From the NCBI GenBank assembly GCA_964486455.1, contig CAZAMP010000038.1, positions 1-39,164 of the forward strand: 39,164 nucleotides of DNA, written 5' to 3'. This stretch comes from CAZAMP01 sp964486455. Its GTDB lineage: Bacteria; Eisenbacteria; RBG-16-71-46; CAZAMP01. Position 1 is the stretch's first letter; each line of letters starts with the position of its first letter. Below, piece by piece: positions 1-8,167 of the stretch. The position numbers and the translations under genes were made by a program. The notes beneath the pieces are model-generated. The model was not told the DNA's origin. It worked only from the letters and a program-made list of their open reading frames with translations, and did no database searches.

Positions 1-1231
1 CTCGAACGGTCTGTTCTACGAGGGCGACCTCCATGCGCTGTCGTTCCTCCAGCGACGGAATGTTCTCGAGCGCCCAATCGCGCGCCCGCCCGCCGCGCGC
101 CCTCGCTTCGTCGGGGTTGTCGAGGACGCTGAGAACCGTTGGGCCGAGCATTTCGGGGCGAGATTCGGGCAGCAGCCATCCGTTTTCGCCGTCGGCGATC
201 ACCTCCGACGTTCCACCGGTATCGAGGACCACGCAAGGCTGCGCGCAGAGCATCGCCTCGAAGAGCGGATTGGCCGCGTTCGTGCGGTCCGACATTGCCA
301 CGAAGACGTCACCGGCGTTGACGTAATCGCTCAGGTTTTCGCGGTCGACCGAGCCGGCCCAGATGACGGCGTGGGCGACGGCGAGTCGTTCCGCCTCCAA
401 ACGGAGCAACATCTCGTCCGGGCCGTCTCCGACCATGAGAAAGCGGGCATCGGGATGGCGTTTCAGGATGGCCGGCATGGCGGCGAGAATGCGCTCGATG
501 TGCTTCTCCCGATGCATGCGCGAGACGGTGAAGATGATCGGCGCGTCCGCGGGGAGGCCGAGCTTCTTGCGCAGAGACGCTCGATCAGCCTCTGGATTGT
601 AGATGGCGTGATCGGTTCCGTTTCGCCAGAAGCGAAACCGGTCCATCCGCACGCCAAGCGCTTCGGCGACACGGTCGCCGTTGGACCCGTCGTTGCAGAT
701 GATCACGTAGCGGGCCGGCATCTTGAAGCCCAGGACCTGGATGTAGTGGTAGTAGAGCTTGAGTGGGCTCCCGAGGAAGCGGGCGAGAAACGTGCCGAAG
801 AGCCGGGTGATGTTCGGGACGCCGAGACGACGGCTCAGAAGCCAGCCGATGGGCGCCGAGTAGTCGCCGTAGGCAAGGATGAGATCGGGCTGGAGTCGTT
901 TCGCGGCCTTCGACGCCGCGATAAAGGCCGCGATCTGGTACTGCCAGTATTTCCAGTTGCGAATAAGGAAACGCACGAAACGGCCGCGCGCCGGGTTTTC
1001 CAGGATTGAGCCCGGCCCACCTCGGTAGCGGATCAGCTCGATACCGTGATAGAGCGTTTCACCGGGCGGGTTGTCCCGTCGCGGCAGCACCAGCACCATC
1101 CGATGGCCCGCGTCCACGAACCCTTTGGGGGAGAGAAAGAACGAGGGCGTGCCCTTACCTTCTCCCATCGACCAGAAATTCCAGAACGGATAGATCCCGA
1201 GAATGGTCAGCTTCTTCTCGCTCCCGGACAT
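1..1231 (-). CDS. Glycosyltransferase, family 4 (GT-B), 3' end cut by the window edge
   Basis: I translated this myself from the ATG at 1231 on the minus strand; the frame is open through to base 1 (at least 410 codons). The N-terminal GT-B half contains GEGKGTPSFFLSPKGF followed by DAGHRMVLVLP. The C-terminal half contains SRMHREKHIERIL, VGDGPDE and NPLFEAMLCAQPCVV, then TGGTSEVIADGENGW. These are hallmarks of the nucleotide-sugar binding Rossmann domain of retaining GT4 enzymes. At the first Glu of the family EX7E motif this protein has Thr (TNAANPLFE); the second Glu is kept, a variant seen in some GT4 clades. No signal peptide is visible, so it probably acts in the cytoplasm on a lipid, glycan or small-molecule acceptor. 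It is divergent from the phosphatase starting at about 1324, with about 90 bases between them. The family is clear; donor and acceptor cannot be read from the sequence. Confidence 0.9.
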   Translation of the reverse strand, partial: MSGSEKKLTILGIYPFWNFWSMGEGKGTPSFFLSPKGFVDAGHRMVLVLPRRDNPPGETLYHGIELIRYRGGPGSILENPARGRFVRFLIRNWKYWQYQIAAFIAASKAAKRLQPDLILAYGDYSAPIGWLLSRRLGVPNITRLFGTFLARFLGSPLKLYYHYIQVLGFKMPARYVIICNDGSNGDRVAEALGVRMDRFRFWRNGTDHAIYNPEADRASLRKKLGLPADAPIIFTVSRMHREKHIERILAAMPAILKRHPDARFLMVGDGPDEMLLRLEAERLAVAHAVIWAGSVDRENLSDYVNAGDVFVAMSDRTNAANPLFEAMLCAQPCVVLDTGGTSEVIADGENGWLLPESRPEMLGPTVLSVLDNPDEARARGGRARDWALENIPSLEERQRMEVALVEQTVR

Positions 1232-1323
1232 GCGGTCCTGCCTCCACGGTACGGATATCCACTCTTGATATTCGGTCAGTCTCGCCGATGACTTGCGGGT
1301 CCGGGCATGCTAGCATGCCGCGC

Positions 1324-3030
1324 ATGATTGCGTCTCAACGTCCGTGTTCATGGTTGGCCTTGCTTGTTTTCTCCTTGGCCGCCTTCTGCCTGGCCCCGAC
1401 GGTGAGCGGCGACGACGACGTGCCGCCCGCGAAGCTCGTCGTGGTGGTCGTGGTCGACGGACTCATGCCCGAGCAGCTCACTCGGTGTGAAGACCTCTTC
1501 GTCGGCGGGCTCCAGCGCCTCATGGATGAGGGGGCTTCACTCACCGCCTGCCATCACGATCATGCCCGCACCAAGGCCGGCCCGGGGCATTTCGTGCTGC
1601 TCTCCGGCCGCCATCCGGGCCCGGCCGGCATCGTGGACAACCTATGGTACGACACCGCCGCCCAACGGCGAGTGTATTGCACGGCGGACTCGACCGCTCT
1701 CATCACGGGCACCGATCGTCCCGGCGGCTCGTACCGAAACGTCTCCGCCAGCGCACTCGGCGATTGGCTGAAGAGTGAGTCCAGTGCCGCGAAGGTCTTC
1801 TCCTTCGCCGGCAAGGACCGCTCCGCCATCCTGATGGGCGGACGCGGAGCCGACGGCGTCTACTGGTTCGACAGGACGACCGGCCACTACGTGACCTCGA
1901 CGTACTATCGTGACGCGTCCCACGGATGGATCGACGCGTTCAACGCGCTGAGGCGCCCCGCGGGCTACATGCGCATGGAGTGGGAGCGTCTACTGGCCGA
2001 TCCCGCCCCGTACACGGAGCGAGCCCGCGCGGACGAATACGCCGGTGAAGAAGACATGAGCGCCTTCCGGGTTCCCTTTCTCGCGGCCGAGCCGGTCTTC
2101 GATCACAAACCGGCGACCGGCACCGCCATCTCGATCGAGAAGTTCTTCCAGATTTTCTACACGTTCCCGTGGACGGACGAGGTAACGATCGAGCTGGCCC
2201 GGGAGGCGGTGGTCGCAGAGGAGCTTGGGCATGATGACGTGCCCGATCTACTGTGCATCGGATTGTCGGCTCTCGACGGCTCCGCGCACATGACGGGTCC
2301 GTTCAGTCAGGAGTCAATGGATATCGTGCTGCGTGTCGATCGTCTTCTCGGAGAGTTCATCGACTTTCTGGATGACACGATCGGCGACGATGCGTACGTC
2401 ATGCTCATGAGCTCCGACCATGGGTTTTGCGCCCTGCCCGAATATGCGACAGAGATGGGCAAGCCCGGCGCACGCGCGGGGAAGCCCGTGAAGCTCTTCA
2501 TGGTGTATCTCCGCGGCGCCCTCCGCGAGCTGTGCGGCGGCGTGGATCCGATCTGCGACATCCGGGACACACGCATCACGATCAATCCGCGGGTGCTGGA
2601 AGAGCAGGGCGTCGCGATGGCGCAGGTCGACTCGCTCATCCGGGCGAGGGCCGCCGATCAAGATTGGGTCTCGCGTGTCTACTCACGCAGCGAGCTTCTC
2701 ACGGAAAACGGTGAATCGGACGTCGTCACGCGGCGCATGCGACACAGCACGCATCCGTCGAAGTCTCCGAATTTCATCGTTCTCGAGAAGCCGGGGACGA
2801 TCGTGGCATCCTCCAGGGGTGGCACGGACCATGGGACGCCACATCAATACGATACGCACGTGCCCGCCATCTTCATCGGCCCGGGCATCATCGGCGGACG
2901 GTACGGGCTCTCCGTCGAGACGATCGATCTCGCACCGACGCTTGCGACCCTCTTGGGGCTGGAGTCAATCCCCGAGGTCGATGGTTCACGCATCGACGCG
3001 CTGCTCCATCCGTCGCTGCTGCCGCGTTGA
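1324..3030 (+). CDS. PafA-like secreted alkaline phosphatase (type I phosphodiesterase/nucleotide pyrophosphatase superfamily)
   Basis: The protein has 568 residues and an N-terminal signal peptide (LALLVFSLAAFCLAP). The alkaline phosphatase superfamily metal site is complete. I assign D45 (VVVVVVDGLM), nucleophile T83 (ARTKAGPGH), D318 and H322 (ALDGSAHMTGP), D365-H366 (SSDHG) and H503 (GTDHGTPH). N106 (DNLWYD) and K164/R166 (GKDRSAIL) match the Asn and Lys-x-Arg that mark the PafA phosphomonoesterase branch. The expected role is zinc-dependent release of phosphate from monoesters outside the cytoplasm. The open frame extends back to 1006, but that part is antisense to the glycosyltransferase and the signal peptide begins only here. 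ATG 1315 is an equally possible start; neither has a clear ribosome site. Next downstream is a 5'-nucleotidase, consistent with nucleotide phosphate scavenging. Confidence 0.9.
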   Translation: MIASQRPCSWLALLVFSLAAFCLAPTVSGDDDVPPAKLVVVVVVDGLMPEQLTRCEDLFVGGLQRLMDEGASLTACHHDHARTKAGPGHFVLLSGRHPGPAGIVDNLWYDTAAQRRVYCTADSTALITGTDRPGGSYRNVSASALGDWLKSESSAAKVFSFAGKDRSAILMGGRGADGVYWFDRTTGHYVTSTYYRDASHGWIDAFNALRRPAGYMRMEWERLLADPAPYTERARADEYAGEEDMSAFRVPFLAAEPVFDHKPATGTAISIEKFFQIFYTFPWTDEVTIELAREAVVAEELGHDDVPDLLCIGLSALDGSAHMTGPFSQESMDIVLRVDRLLGEFIDFLDDTIGDDAYVMLMSSDHGFCALPEYATEMGKPGARAGKPVKLFMVYLRGALRELCGGVDPICDIRDTRITINPRVLEEQGVAMAQVDSLIRARAADQDWVSRVYSRSELLTENGESDVVTRRMRHSTHPSKSPNFIVLEKPGTIVASSRGGTDHGTPHQYDTHVPAIFIGPGIIGGRYGLSVETIDLAPTLATLLGLESIPEVDGSRIDALLHPSLLPR

Positions 3031-3055
3031 CCGACAAACCTGCTTAACCTATCCT
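3027..3055 (+). promoter_or_regulatory. Candidate sigma-70 type promoter before the 5'-nucleotidase
   Basis: TTGACC at 3027-3032 and TATCCT at 3050-3055 are separated by 17 bases. The -35 matches the consensus at 5 of 6 positions and the -10 at 4 of 6. It overlaps the stop codon of the phosphatase gene and lies about 150 bases before the 5'-nucleotidase start, so that gene may have its own transcript. Sequence match only. Confidence 0.3.
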
Positions 3056-3207
3056 TGTCGCTTCACTTCCTGGTGTCTCGGTGGCGAATCTCTCGATCGG
3101 GGCACTAGCTCGGGTTCGTCACCTGGAGCATGTGACGCTACGGCATTGCGTCGGTGAGAGTACCGGGCCAGATCTCTTCGCAGGTAATCACGATGAGGAT
3201 CCTTACG

Positions 3208-4761
3208 ATGGCTAGCCGAAACCGCTGGATGGTCGCTTTGCCGGGCGTGGCCATTCTGATTCTGGCTCTTGGCGGGTGCGCGAAAGCCCCCGTCGGGCCG
3301 GTCGCGATCACGGTCTTTCACACGAACGACATGCACGGTGGATTCACGGAACGTCCCGCCACCTGGCGGGAGGGGAATCCGCCCGTTGGAGGCTTTTCCA
3401 ACCTAAGCGCGGCCGTTGAGGGAGAGCGCGCAAAAGGGGGGCGTTTCCTTCTCCTGGATGCGGGTGACTTCATGACCGGCAATCCCGTCTGTGACTACGA
3501 GATCGAAGGCGCGAAGGGCGGCGGGATGATCGAGTTCATGAACCTGCTCGACTACGACGTCGTCGCGCTCGGCAATCACGAGTTCGATCACGGGCTCGAT
3601 AATCTCGACGCGCTGATGCGGGTCGCCGACTTTCCGATCATCTCCGCGAACACGTATCGTCCCGAGGGCGGACTCACGGCGCCCGCACGCTATCAGATTC
3701 TAGACGTCGACGGACTTCGCGTCGGCGTGATCGGTCTCATGACCGAGAGCCTGTACGGCGTCGCATCGCCCACCGCGCTCGCGGGGACGGAGGTAACCTC
3801 CGCGGCGGAAGCCGCCAATGAGCTCATCAAGGAAATCGATCCGAAGACGGATCTCATCATCCTGCTGTCGCACATCGGCGCGAACGGCGATCGTCGGCTC
3901 GCGCGTCAGGTTCGAAACGCAGACATCATCGTCGGCGGACACAGCCATACGCGGATCCGGGATGAAGAGATCGTGAACGGGATCCGGATCGCACATGCCG
4001 GCTCGAACCTGACGATGGTCGGCCGTCTCGATCTCATCGTGCAGGGCGACACGCTTCTCTCCTACGAGAACCAACTCATCGACCTCTGGCCGCGTGAAGG
4101 CGGAAAACCCGACGTTGTGACGATGGAGTCCGAGTTCGCCGCGCGCATCGAAGCTGACTTTGGAAAGGTCATCGGTCAACTGACAACCGATTGGGAACGT
4201 GCCAGCAGAGACGAGAGCAACCTCGGAAACTGGCTCGCGGACTGTCTCAGAGAGTTCGGCGGCGGAGACTTCGCGGTCGTCAACTCGGGTGGGATCCGTA
4301 AGGATCTGCTCGCCGGGCCGATCACGAAGATGGACATCGTCGAGATCCTCCCGTTCTCGAACGTCGTGACGACGTTCACGTGTTCGGGTGAGGAGCTACT
4401 CACCCTCATCAAGGAGAACGCCCTGGCTATGGCGGTGGGTTCTCACGGCATGCTTCAGGTGAGCGGCATCCGCTACACGTTCAGCGAGTCGGGCGGAGTC
4501 ATTTCGATCAAGAGCGCGACCGTCGGTGGCGAGCCCATCGATCCCGCGGCGACCTACACCGGGGTTTCCATCGACTACGTGTCCCACGGCAACGCGGATC
4601 GGTTCTTCGGGTTCGATCCCGCGGAGAAGGAGATGTGGGGCGATCTCTTGTCGGACGTCATCATGCGTGCCGTGGAAGAGCAAGGCACGATCGAGTCGAG
4701 CATCGATGGGAGGGTCACGATTGTCAGCGGCCGGTCGGCGGGGCGTGACGCGGGCAATTGA
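3208..4761 (+). CDS. Lipoprotein 5'-nucleotidase / 2',3'-cyclic phosphodiesterase family (UshA-like)
   Basis: The protein has 517 residues with a lipoprotein signal peptide (Arg-rich start, hydrophobic core, lipobox LALGGC), so it is probably membrane-anchored outside the cytoplasm. The calcineurin-like metallophosphoesterase motifs appear in order: FHTNDMHGGF, DAGDFMTG, GNHEFDHG, SHIGANGD and GGHSHT. The C-terminal substrate domain follows (VNSGGIRKDLLAG, then ILPFSNVV). The family dephosphorylates nucleotides and related phosphoesters. I chose ATG 3208 because GAGGA at 3195-3199 is well placed. ATG 3193, preceded by AGGT, is an alternative, and 3154 is the longest possible start. The stop codon overlaps the next gene's ATG (TGATG at 4759-4763), indicating translational coupling to a second lipoprotein. 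Confidence 0.9.
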   Translation: MASRNRWMVALPGVAILILALGGCAKAPVGPVAITVFHTNDMHGGFTERPATWREGNPPVGGFSNLSAAVEGERAKGGRFLLLDAGDFMTGNPVCDYEIEGAKGGGMIEFMNLLDYDVVALGNHEFDHGLDNLDALMRVADFPIISANTYRPEGGLTAPARYQILDVDGLRVGVIGLMTESLYGVASPTALAGTEVTSAAEAANELIKEIDPKTDLIILLSHIGANGDRRLARQVRNADIIVGGHSHTRIRDEEIVNGIRIAHAGSNLTMVGRLDLIVQGDTLLSYENQLIDLWPREGGKPDVVTMESEFAARIEADFGKVIGQLTTDWERASRDESNLGNWLADCLREFGGGDFAVVNSGGIRKDLLAGPITKMDIVEILPFSNVVTTFTCSGEELLTLIKENALAMAVGSHGMLQVSGIRYTFSESGGVISIKSATVGGEPIDPAATYTGVSIDYVSHGNADRFFGFDPAEKEMWGDLLSDVIMRAVEEQGTIESSIDGRVTIVSGRSAGRDAGN

Positions 4762-5669
4762 TGACGGCCGGTCGATTCATCATATTCACTGCACTACTCG
4801 CGCTCGCTGCGTGCGCCACCGAGGGCGATGGCGAAAACGCCGCCTCGGACGACCGAGCGGGCGCGGCTACTGTTGACACCACCATCTCCCCCGAACAACT
4901 GACTGGTTCACACGGCATCGAGCTGGTCCGTATCCCCGCCGGCACGTTCGTCATGGGAAGCCCGACGTCCGAACCCGGACGGGACGAAGACGAACGACAA
5001 CACCGCGTCACCATCACGAAACCGTTTTACATCGGCGCGACCGAGGTCACGCAGGCGCAATGGGTGGCAGTCACGGAGAAGGATAACCCCAGCCGCTTCG
5101 TGGACTGTGGAGAGAGCTGCCCGGTGGAGATGGTGAAGTGGCACGAAACGATCGACTTCTGCAACGCGCTTTCGGAGCAGGAGGGACTCGAACCGGCCTA
5201 CACCATCGACCGTGGCTACGTGAAGTGGAACGAAGCGGCGAACGGTTACCGACTTCCGACCGAGGCTGAATGGGAATACGCCTGCCGCGCCGGCACGGGC
5301 ACGCCGTTCTGGAACGGCCGCTGTCTCTCGACCGATCAGGCGAACTACAACGGCGACCACCCGCTCGAAGGCTGCCCGAAGGGGGAGTACCGGAACAGCA
5401 CCGTGCCGGTGGGGTCGTTCGCGTCGAATCCGTGGGGTCTATACGACACGCACGGCAACGTCTGGGAATGGTGCTGGGATCGGAAGGCGGCCTATCCGAA
5501 GGAGGCGGCTACCGACCCGAAGGGGCCACCGTACGGAGGGACCCGCGTGATCCGCGGTGGCGGCTGGCACTTCCATGCCTTTTGCAGCCGGTCCGCCAAC
5601 CGTGACGACGGGGGGCTCAAGCTCCGCTACATTTTCGTCGGCATGCGCCTCGCACGAAACGCGCCGTAG
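4761..5669 (+). CDS. Lipoprotein with formylglycine-generating enzyme (SUMF1/FGE-sulfatase) fold
   Basis: The protein has 302 residues and a lipoprotein signal with lipobox ALAAC. The FGE-like domain starts around residue 50 with ELVRIPAGTFVMGS and continues through ATEVTQAQW, YRLPTEAEWEYACRAGTG, LYDTHGNVWEW and VIRGGGWHFHAFCSRSANR, ending GMRLAR. These are standard landmarks of the family. One Cys (FCSRSANR) sits near the catalytic region. I cannot confirm the Cys pair of true formylglycine-generating enzymes, and most bacterial relatives are binding or structural proteins. No sulfatase is encoded nearby. The start overlaps the 5'-nucleotidase stop, so the two lipoproteins are likely co-translated. 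The fold is certain; enzyme activity is doubtful. Confidence 0.85.
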   Translation: MTAGRFIIFTALLALAACATEGDGENAASDDRAGAATVDTTISPEQLTGSHGIELVRIPAGTFVMGSPTSEPGRDEDERQHRVTITKPFYIGATEVTQAQWVAVTEKDNPSRFVDCGESCPVEMVKWHETIDFCNALSEQEGLEPAYTIDRGYVKWNEAANGYRLPTEAEWEYACRAGTGTPFWNGRCLSTDQANYNGDHPLEGCPKGEYRNSTVPVGSFASNPWGLYDTHGNVWEWCWDRKAAYPKEAATDPKGPPYGGTRVIRGGGWHFHAFCSRSANRDDGGLKLRYIFVGMRLARNAP

Positions 5670-5717
5670 TCACTTTGCGCGAAACGCTGCGAAACGCGTT
5701 GTGGCTCGTCTCGGCGA

Positions 5718-6116
5718 TCAACCCACGAGCTTGATTGCCTTCGCCATGTTCTCTTCGCCCACCGCAATTACCGCCGCGGTTTTCCGCGCCTTGCCGTAGG
5801 CGGTTGCGTAGGCGTAGCGCACATCGATCTCCGCGCGCGCGAGCTTCTCCATCGCCTTCGCGATCGCACCCGGACGATTCTTCAGCTCGACGAAGACGAC
5901 CTCTTCGACGCTGAACGTGTATCCCGCGTCGGCCACGTTGCGCTTCGCCAACTCGAGGTTTGTCACGACCAACCGGATGGGACCTCTCTTGGCGGACGTG
6001 TCTGGTGCGGAGATCGCGAGCACATTCACGCCTCGATCGGCCAGGTCACGGCAAAGCGTCGCCAGTGTCCCCGGCTGATTCTGGAGCTTCAGATTCAGTT
6101 GATAGGCCCTGGGCAT
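5718..6116 (-). CDS. Tandem ACT-domain protein
   Basis: This 132-residue cytoplasmic protein consists of two ACT domains. The first begins YQLNLKLQNQPGTLATLCRDLADRGVNVLAI and the second EVVFVELKNRPGAIAKAMEKLARAEIDVRYAYA. Both show the beta-alpha-beta pattern with the N/R-P-G turn that usually contacts an amino acid ligand. Stand-alone double-ACT proteins are small-molecule (often amino acid) sensors. The start has GGAGG a few bases upstream. It lies 66 bases downstream of the P-loop protein on the same strand and converges with the FGE-fold gene. No enzyme domain is present. Ligand and partner are unknown. Confidence 0.85.
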   Translation of the reverse strand: MPRAYQLNLKLQNQPGTLATLCRDLADRGVNVLAISAPDTSAKRGPIRLVVTNLELAKRNVADAGYTFSVEEVVFVELKNRPGAIAKAMEKLARAEIDVRYAYATAYGKARKTAAVIAVGEENMAKAIKLVG

Positions 6117-6182
6117 TCCGACCTCCAGACGACGGCTGTCACGTGGCGGGTCACGATTGGAGCCACGCTACCGGTCGAGCGG

Positions 6183-6908
6183 TTATCTGTTGTTCCACAG
6201 CTTCCAGAGTTTCGCGGTGAGCTCGGTGAATGCCGGCTCCCACTTCTCGTACGCGTCGGTCACCTCGGGCACGTTGTGGAGGACGGCGTACGGGACCTTG
6301 ATGCCGCGAATGGTGATGTACTCGGGATCCGATCCCTTGAACGTCTCCCAGTCGACGTCGTGATACATCTTCTCGAGCTTCCAGTCCGGTAGCCCGTGCT
6401 CCAGGATCGAATCGGGGCGGTCCGGATTGAAGCGCCTGCGATTCTTGCGTAGCGACTCCTCATAGGTCACATCGATGTAGAGAATGGCCGCGCGCTTGAG
6501 AATGTCCTCGCTCAGGTGCTTGTAGGACGATTCGTATCCGCCGTGCTCGGTGCCGCGCGAGAACTCGAGGAGCGCCGTGTGTGTGTCGTGGTAGCTCTCG
6601 ATATCACGGATTCGCTTCGAGTAGTCGAGACTGATCCGCTCGATCAGGAGATCCCACTGATACTGATACAGGAAGAAGCCGTCTTTGTCCGTGTGCATCC
6701 TCGGATGGCCCATCAGCTTTTCGAGGATCGCGTCCTCCTCGAACCAGGTCCAGAGCATCGGGAAGTCGTCGATCTCGTCCATGCTGCCGATGTGAAACTT
6801 CTCTCGGCGCTCTTCCGCGGACGTCTTCTTGAGAAAGTCGATCGTCTCCGACTTGCCGGATGCCGGCCGCCCGTTCAGGATGAGAATGTCGAAGATGTTA
6901 CCTGCCAC
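6183..6908 (-). CDS. P-loop NTPase, nucleoside/nucleotide-kinase-like, unknown substrate
   Basis: The protein has 241 residues. The N-terminus reads FDILILNGRPASGKSETIDFL, a Walker A P-loop (GRPASGKS) after a hydrophobic beta strand. The arrangement resembles small-molecule kinases of the AAA_33/zeta-toxin/nucleotide-kinase group. A basic segment at RKNRRRFNPDRPDS could be a lid, and AAILYIDVTYEESL could be a Walker B-like strand. The start is GTG at 6908, with a near-perfect AGGAGGTG ribosome site just upstream. I see no signal peptide. The ACT-domain gene follows on the same strand and may be co-transcribed. I do not recognise a characterised family member, so substrate and role are left open. 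Confidence 0.75.
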   Translation of the reverse strand: MAGNIFDILILNGRPASGKSETIDFLKKTSAEERREKFHIGSMDEIDDFPMLWTWFEEDAILEKLMGHPRMHTDKDGFFLYQYQWDLLIERISLDYSKRIRDIESYHDTHTALLEFSRGTEHGGYESSYKHLSEDILKRAAILYIDVTYEESLRKNRRRFNPDRPDSILEHGLPDWKLEKMYHDVDWETFKGSDPEYITIRGIKVPYAVLHNVPEVTDAYEKWEPAFTELTAKLWKLWNNR

Positions 6909-6973
6909 CGTTCACCTCCTATGCGATCATCTTGGCCAGCTATCTGAGAGAAACGCCGCTTGGACGCGGGTGT

Positions 6974-7390
6974 CTAGAACTCGAACGACACCAACCGCAC
7001 TTGAACCCCTAAGTCGCCACCCTGAGCGAGGCGAACGGTCGGTGTCGGCATTGACACGTTGGCGAGGCCGTCACGGTCGAATCCCAGTGCCGCCTTCGGC
7101 TGGGGGCGGTTCATCACGTGATAGACCCCATATCCAAATCCGAAGAACGTTCCGCCCACGAAGCACCATTTGAGAACTTCGCCCTTGTCCTCGTCGACCA
7201 CCAGCATGGCCGCGAGCCCGAGCACCAGGCCGGCCCCGGCGCCGTAGATCGTCCCCTTGAAGATCTCCTTGACCGGGTTCTCCTCGCTCGTGCGGACGAC
7301 CTGCACCTGAGCGCCGGCAAGATCCGGAACTGACGCGACTGCAACGAATAAGCTGAGCAGGATGGCGGTGAATCGGACGTGTGACCTCAT
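6974..7390 (-). CDS. Small exported or membrane protein with a glycine-rich hydrophobic segment
   Basis: The protein has 138 residues. The N-terminus is a signal peptide (RSHVRFTAILLSLFVAVASVPDLAGAQ). A glycine-rich hydrophobic stretch follows (GTIYGAGAGLVLGLAAMLVV), then WCFVGGTFFGFGYGVYHVM. The pattern resembles a glycine-zipper membrane hairpin. The C-terminus (FDRDGLANVSMPTPTVRLAQ, then DLGVQVRLVSFEF) looks like beta strands. I chose ATG 7390 rather than 7417 because GGGAGG at 7396-7401 is correctly spaced and the signal peptide starts there. It is divergent from the ECF sigma factor at 7586. I recognise no family. Confidence 0.7.
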   Translation of the reverse strand: MRSHVRFTAILLSLFVAVASVPDLAGAQVQVVRTSEENPVKEIFKGTIYGAGAGLVLGLAAMLVVDEDKGEVLKWCFVGGTFFGFGYGVYHVMNRPQPKAALGFDRDGLANVSMPTPTVRLAQGGDLGVQVRLVSFEF

Positions 7391-7585
7391 GATAACCTCC
7401 CAGCGCGATGTGTCCATCGACAGACCGGAAAGCAGGATAGCCGTAATCGCATCAGTCCGCTACGCTGTTTCCAAGACGACCGTGAGATTTCTCGCCGGGC
7501 CCGTAAACGATTGGCGCCCTTCTGGCGACTCCACGGGTGAGCTCCCAAGCCAACGGTGCACCGGGGGTTTTGGAGGAAACCGAAG

Positions 7586-8167
7586 ATGGGTTCTAAACCT
7601 CATCCCGACAAAGAGCTGGCCGAACGAGCGGCGGCCGGCGACGACTCGGCCTGGCGGGAGATCTACACGGCGACGCGTGAAAGGCTATTCGCGCTTCTCT
7701 CCTATCACATCGGAGCGCGAGACGAAGCGCTCGACGTTCTACAGGAGACGTATCTCGCCGCGGTCCGAGGGATTGCCGGCTACGAGGGCAGGGGAAGTCT
7801 GGAGAGCTGGTTGTGCGGAATCGCGCTTCGGCGCGCCCGCGATTGGAAGCGTCGGGTTCTGACGCGGCTCAAGAACATCAGCTCCCTGACTGAGGAGAAT
7901 ATGGCCGATGAGGCCGCACCCCAGCCGGATCCCGAAGAGAGGCGTCGGCTGCGGCGCGCCCTTGAGAAACTATCGGCCCGTCAGCGAACGGCCGTCCTGC
8001 TTCATGAGTGGATGGGCTATTCGTTTCGGGAGGTTGGAGACGTGATGAACGTGAGCGAAGCCACGGCGCGTGTCCATTGTTTCCGAGGCAGAGAGGCGCT
8101 CAAGACTCTGCTGACCGCCCCGCCCGAACCGTTCCGCAAAGCCAGCCTCCAGGAGGAACGGTCATGA
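7586..8167 (+). CDS. ECF-type RNA polymerase sigma factor
   Basis: The protein has 193 residues. Region 2 is AERAAAGDDSAWREIY... with DEALDVLQETYLAAVRGI and GSLESWLCGIALRRARDWKRR. Region 4 is ALEKLSARQRTAVLLHEWMG followed by SFREVGDVMNVSEATARVHCF, a helix-turn-helix. These are the two domains of an extracytoplasmic-function sigma factor, which directs RNA polymerase to specific promoters. ATG 7586 was chosen because GGAGGA at 7572-7577 is 8 bases upstream. Its stop codon overlaps the start of the next gene (ATGA at 8164), so the two are translationally coupled. In ECF pairs the coupled membrane protein is usually the anti-sigma factor. Confidence 0.92.
   Translation: MGSKPHPDKELAERAAAGDDSAWREIYTATRERLFALLSYHIGARDEALDVLQETYLAAVRGIAGYEGRGSLESWLCGIALRRARDWKRRVLTRLKNISSLTEENMADEAAPQPDPEERRRLRRALEKLSARQRTAVLLHEWMGYSFREVGDVMNVSEATARVHCFRGREALKTLLTAPPEPFRKASLQEERS

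Noticed and set aside
1006..1323. Extended N-terminus of the phosphatase frame
   Set aside because: It lies antisense to the glycosyltransferase, and the signal peptide begins only at about 1324.
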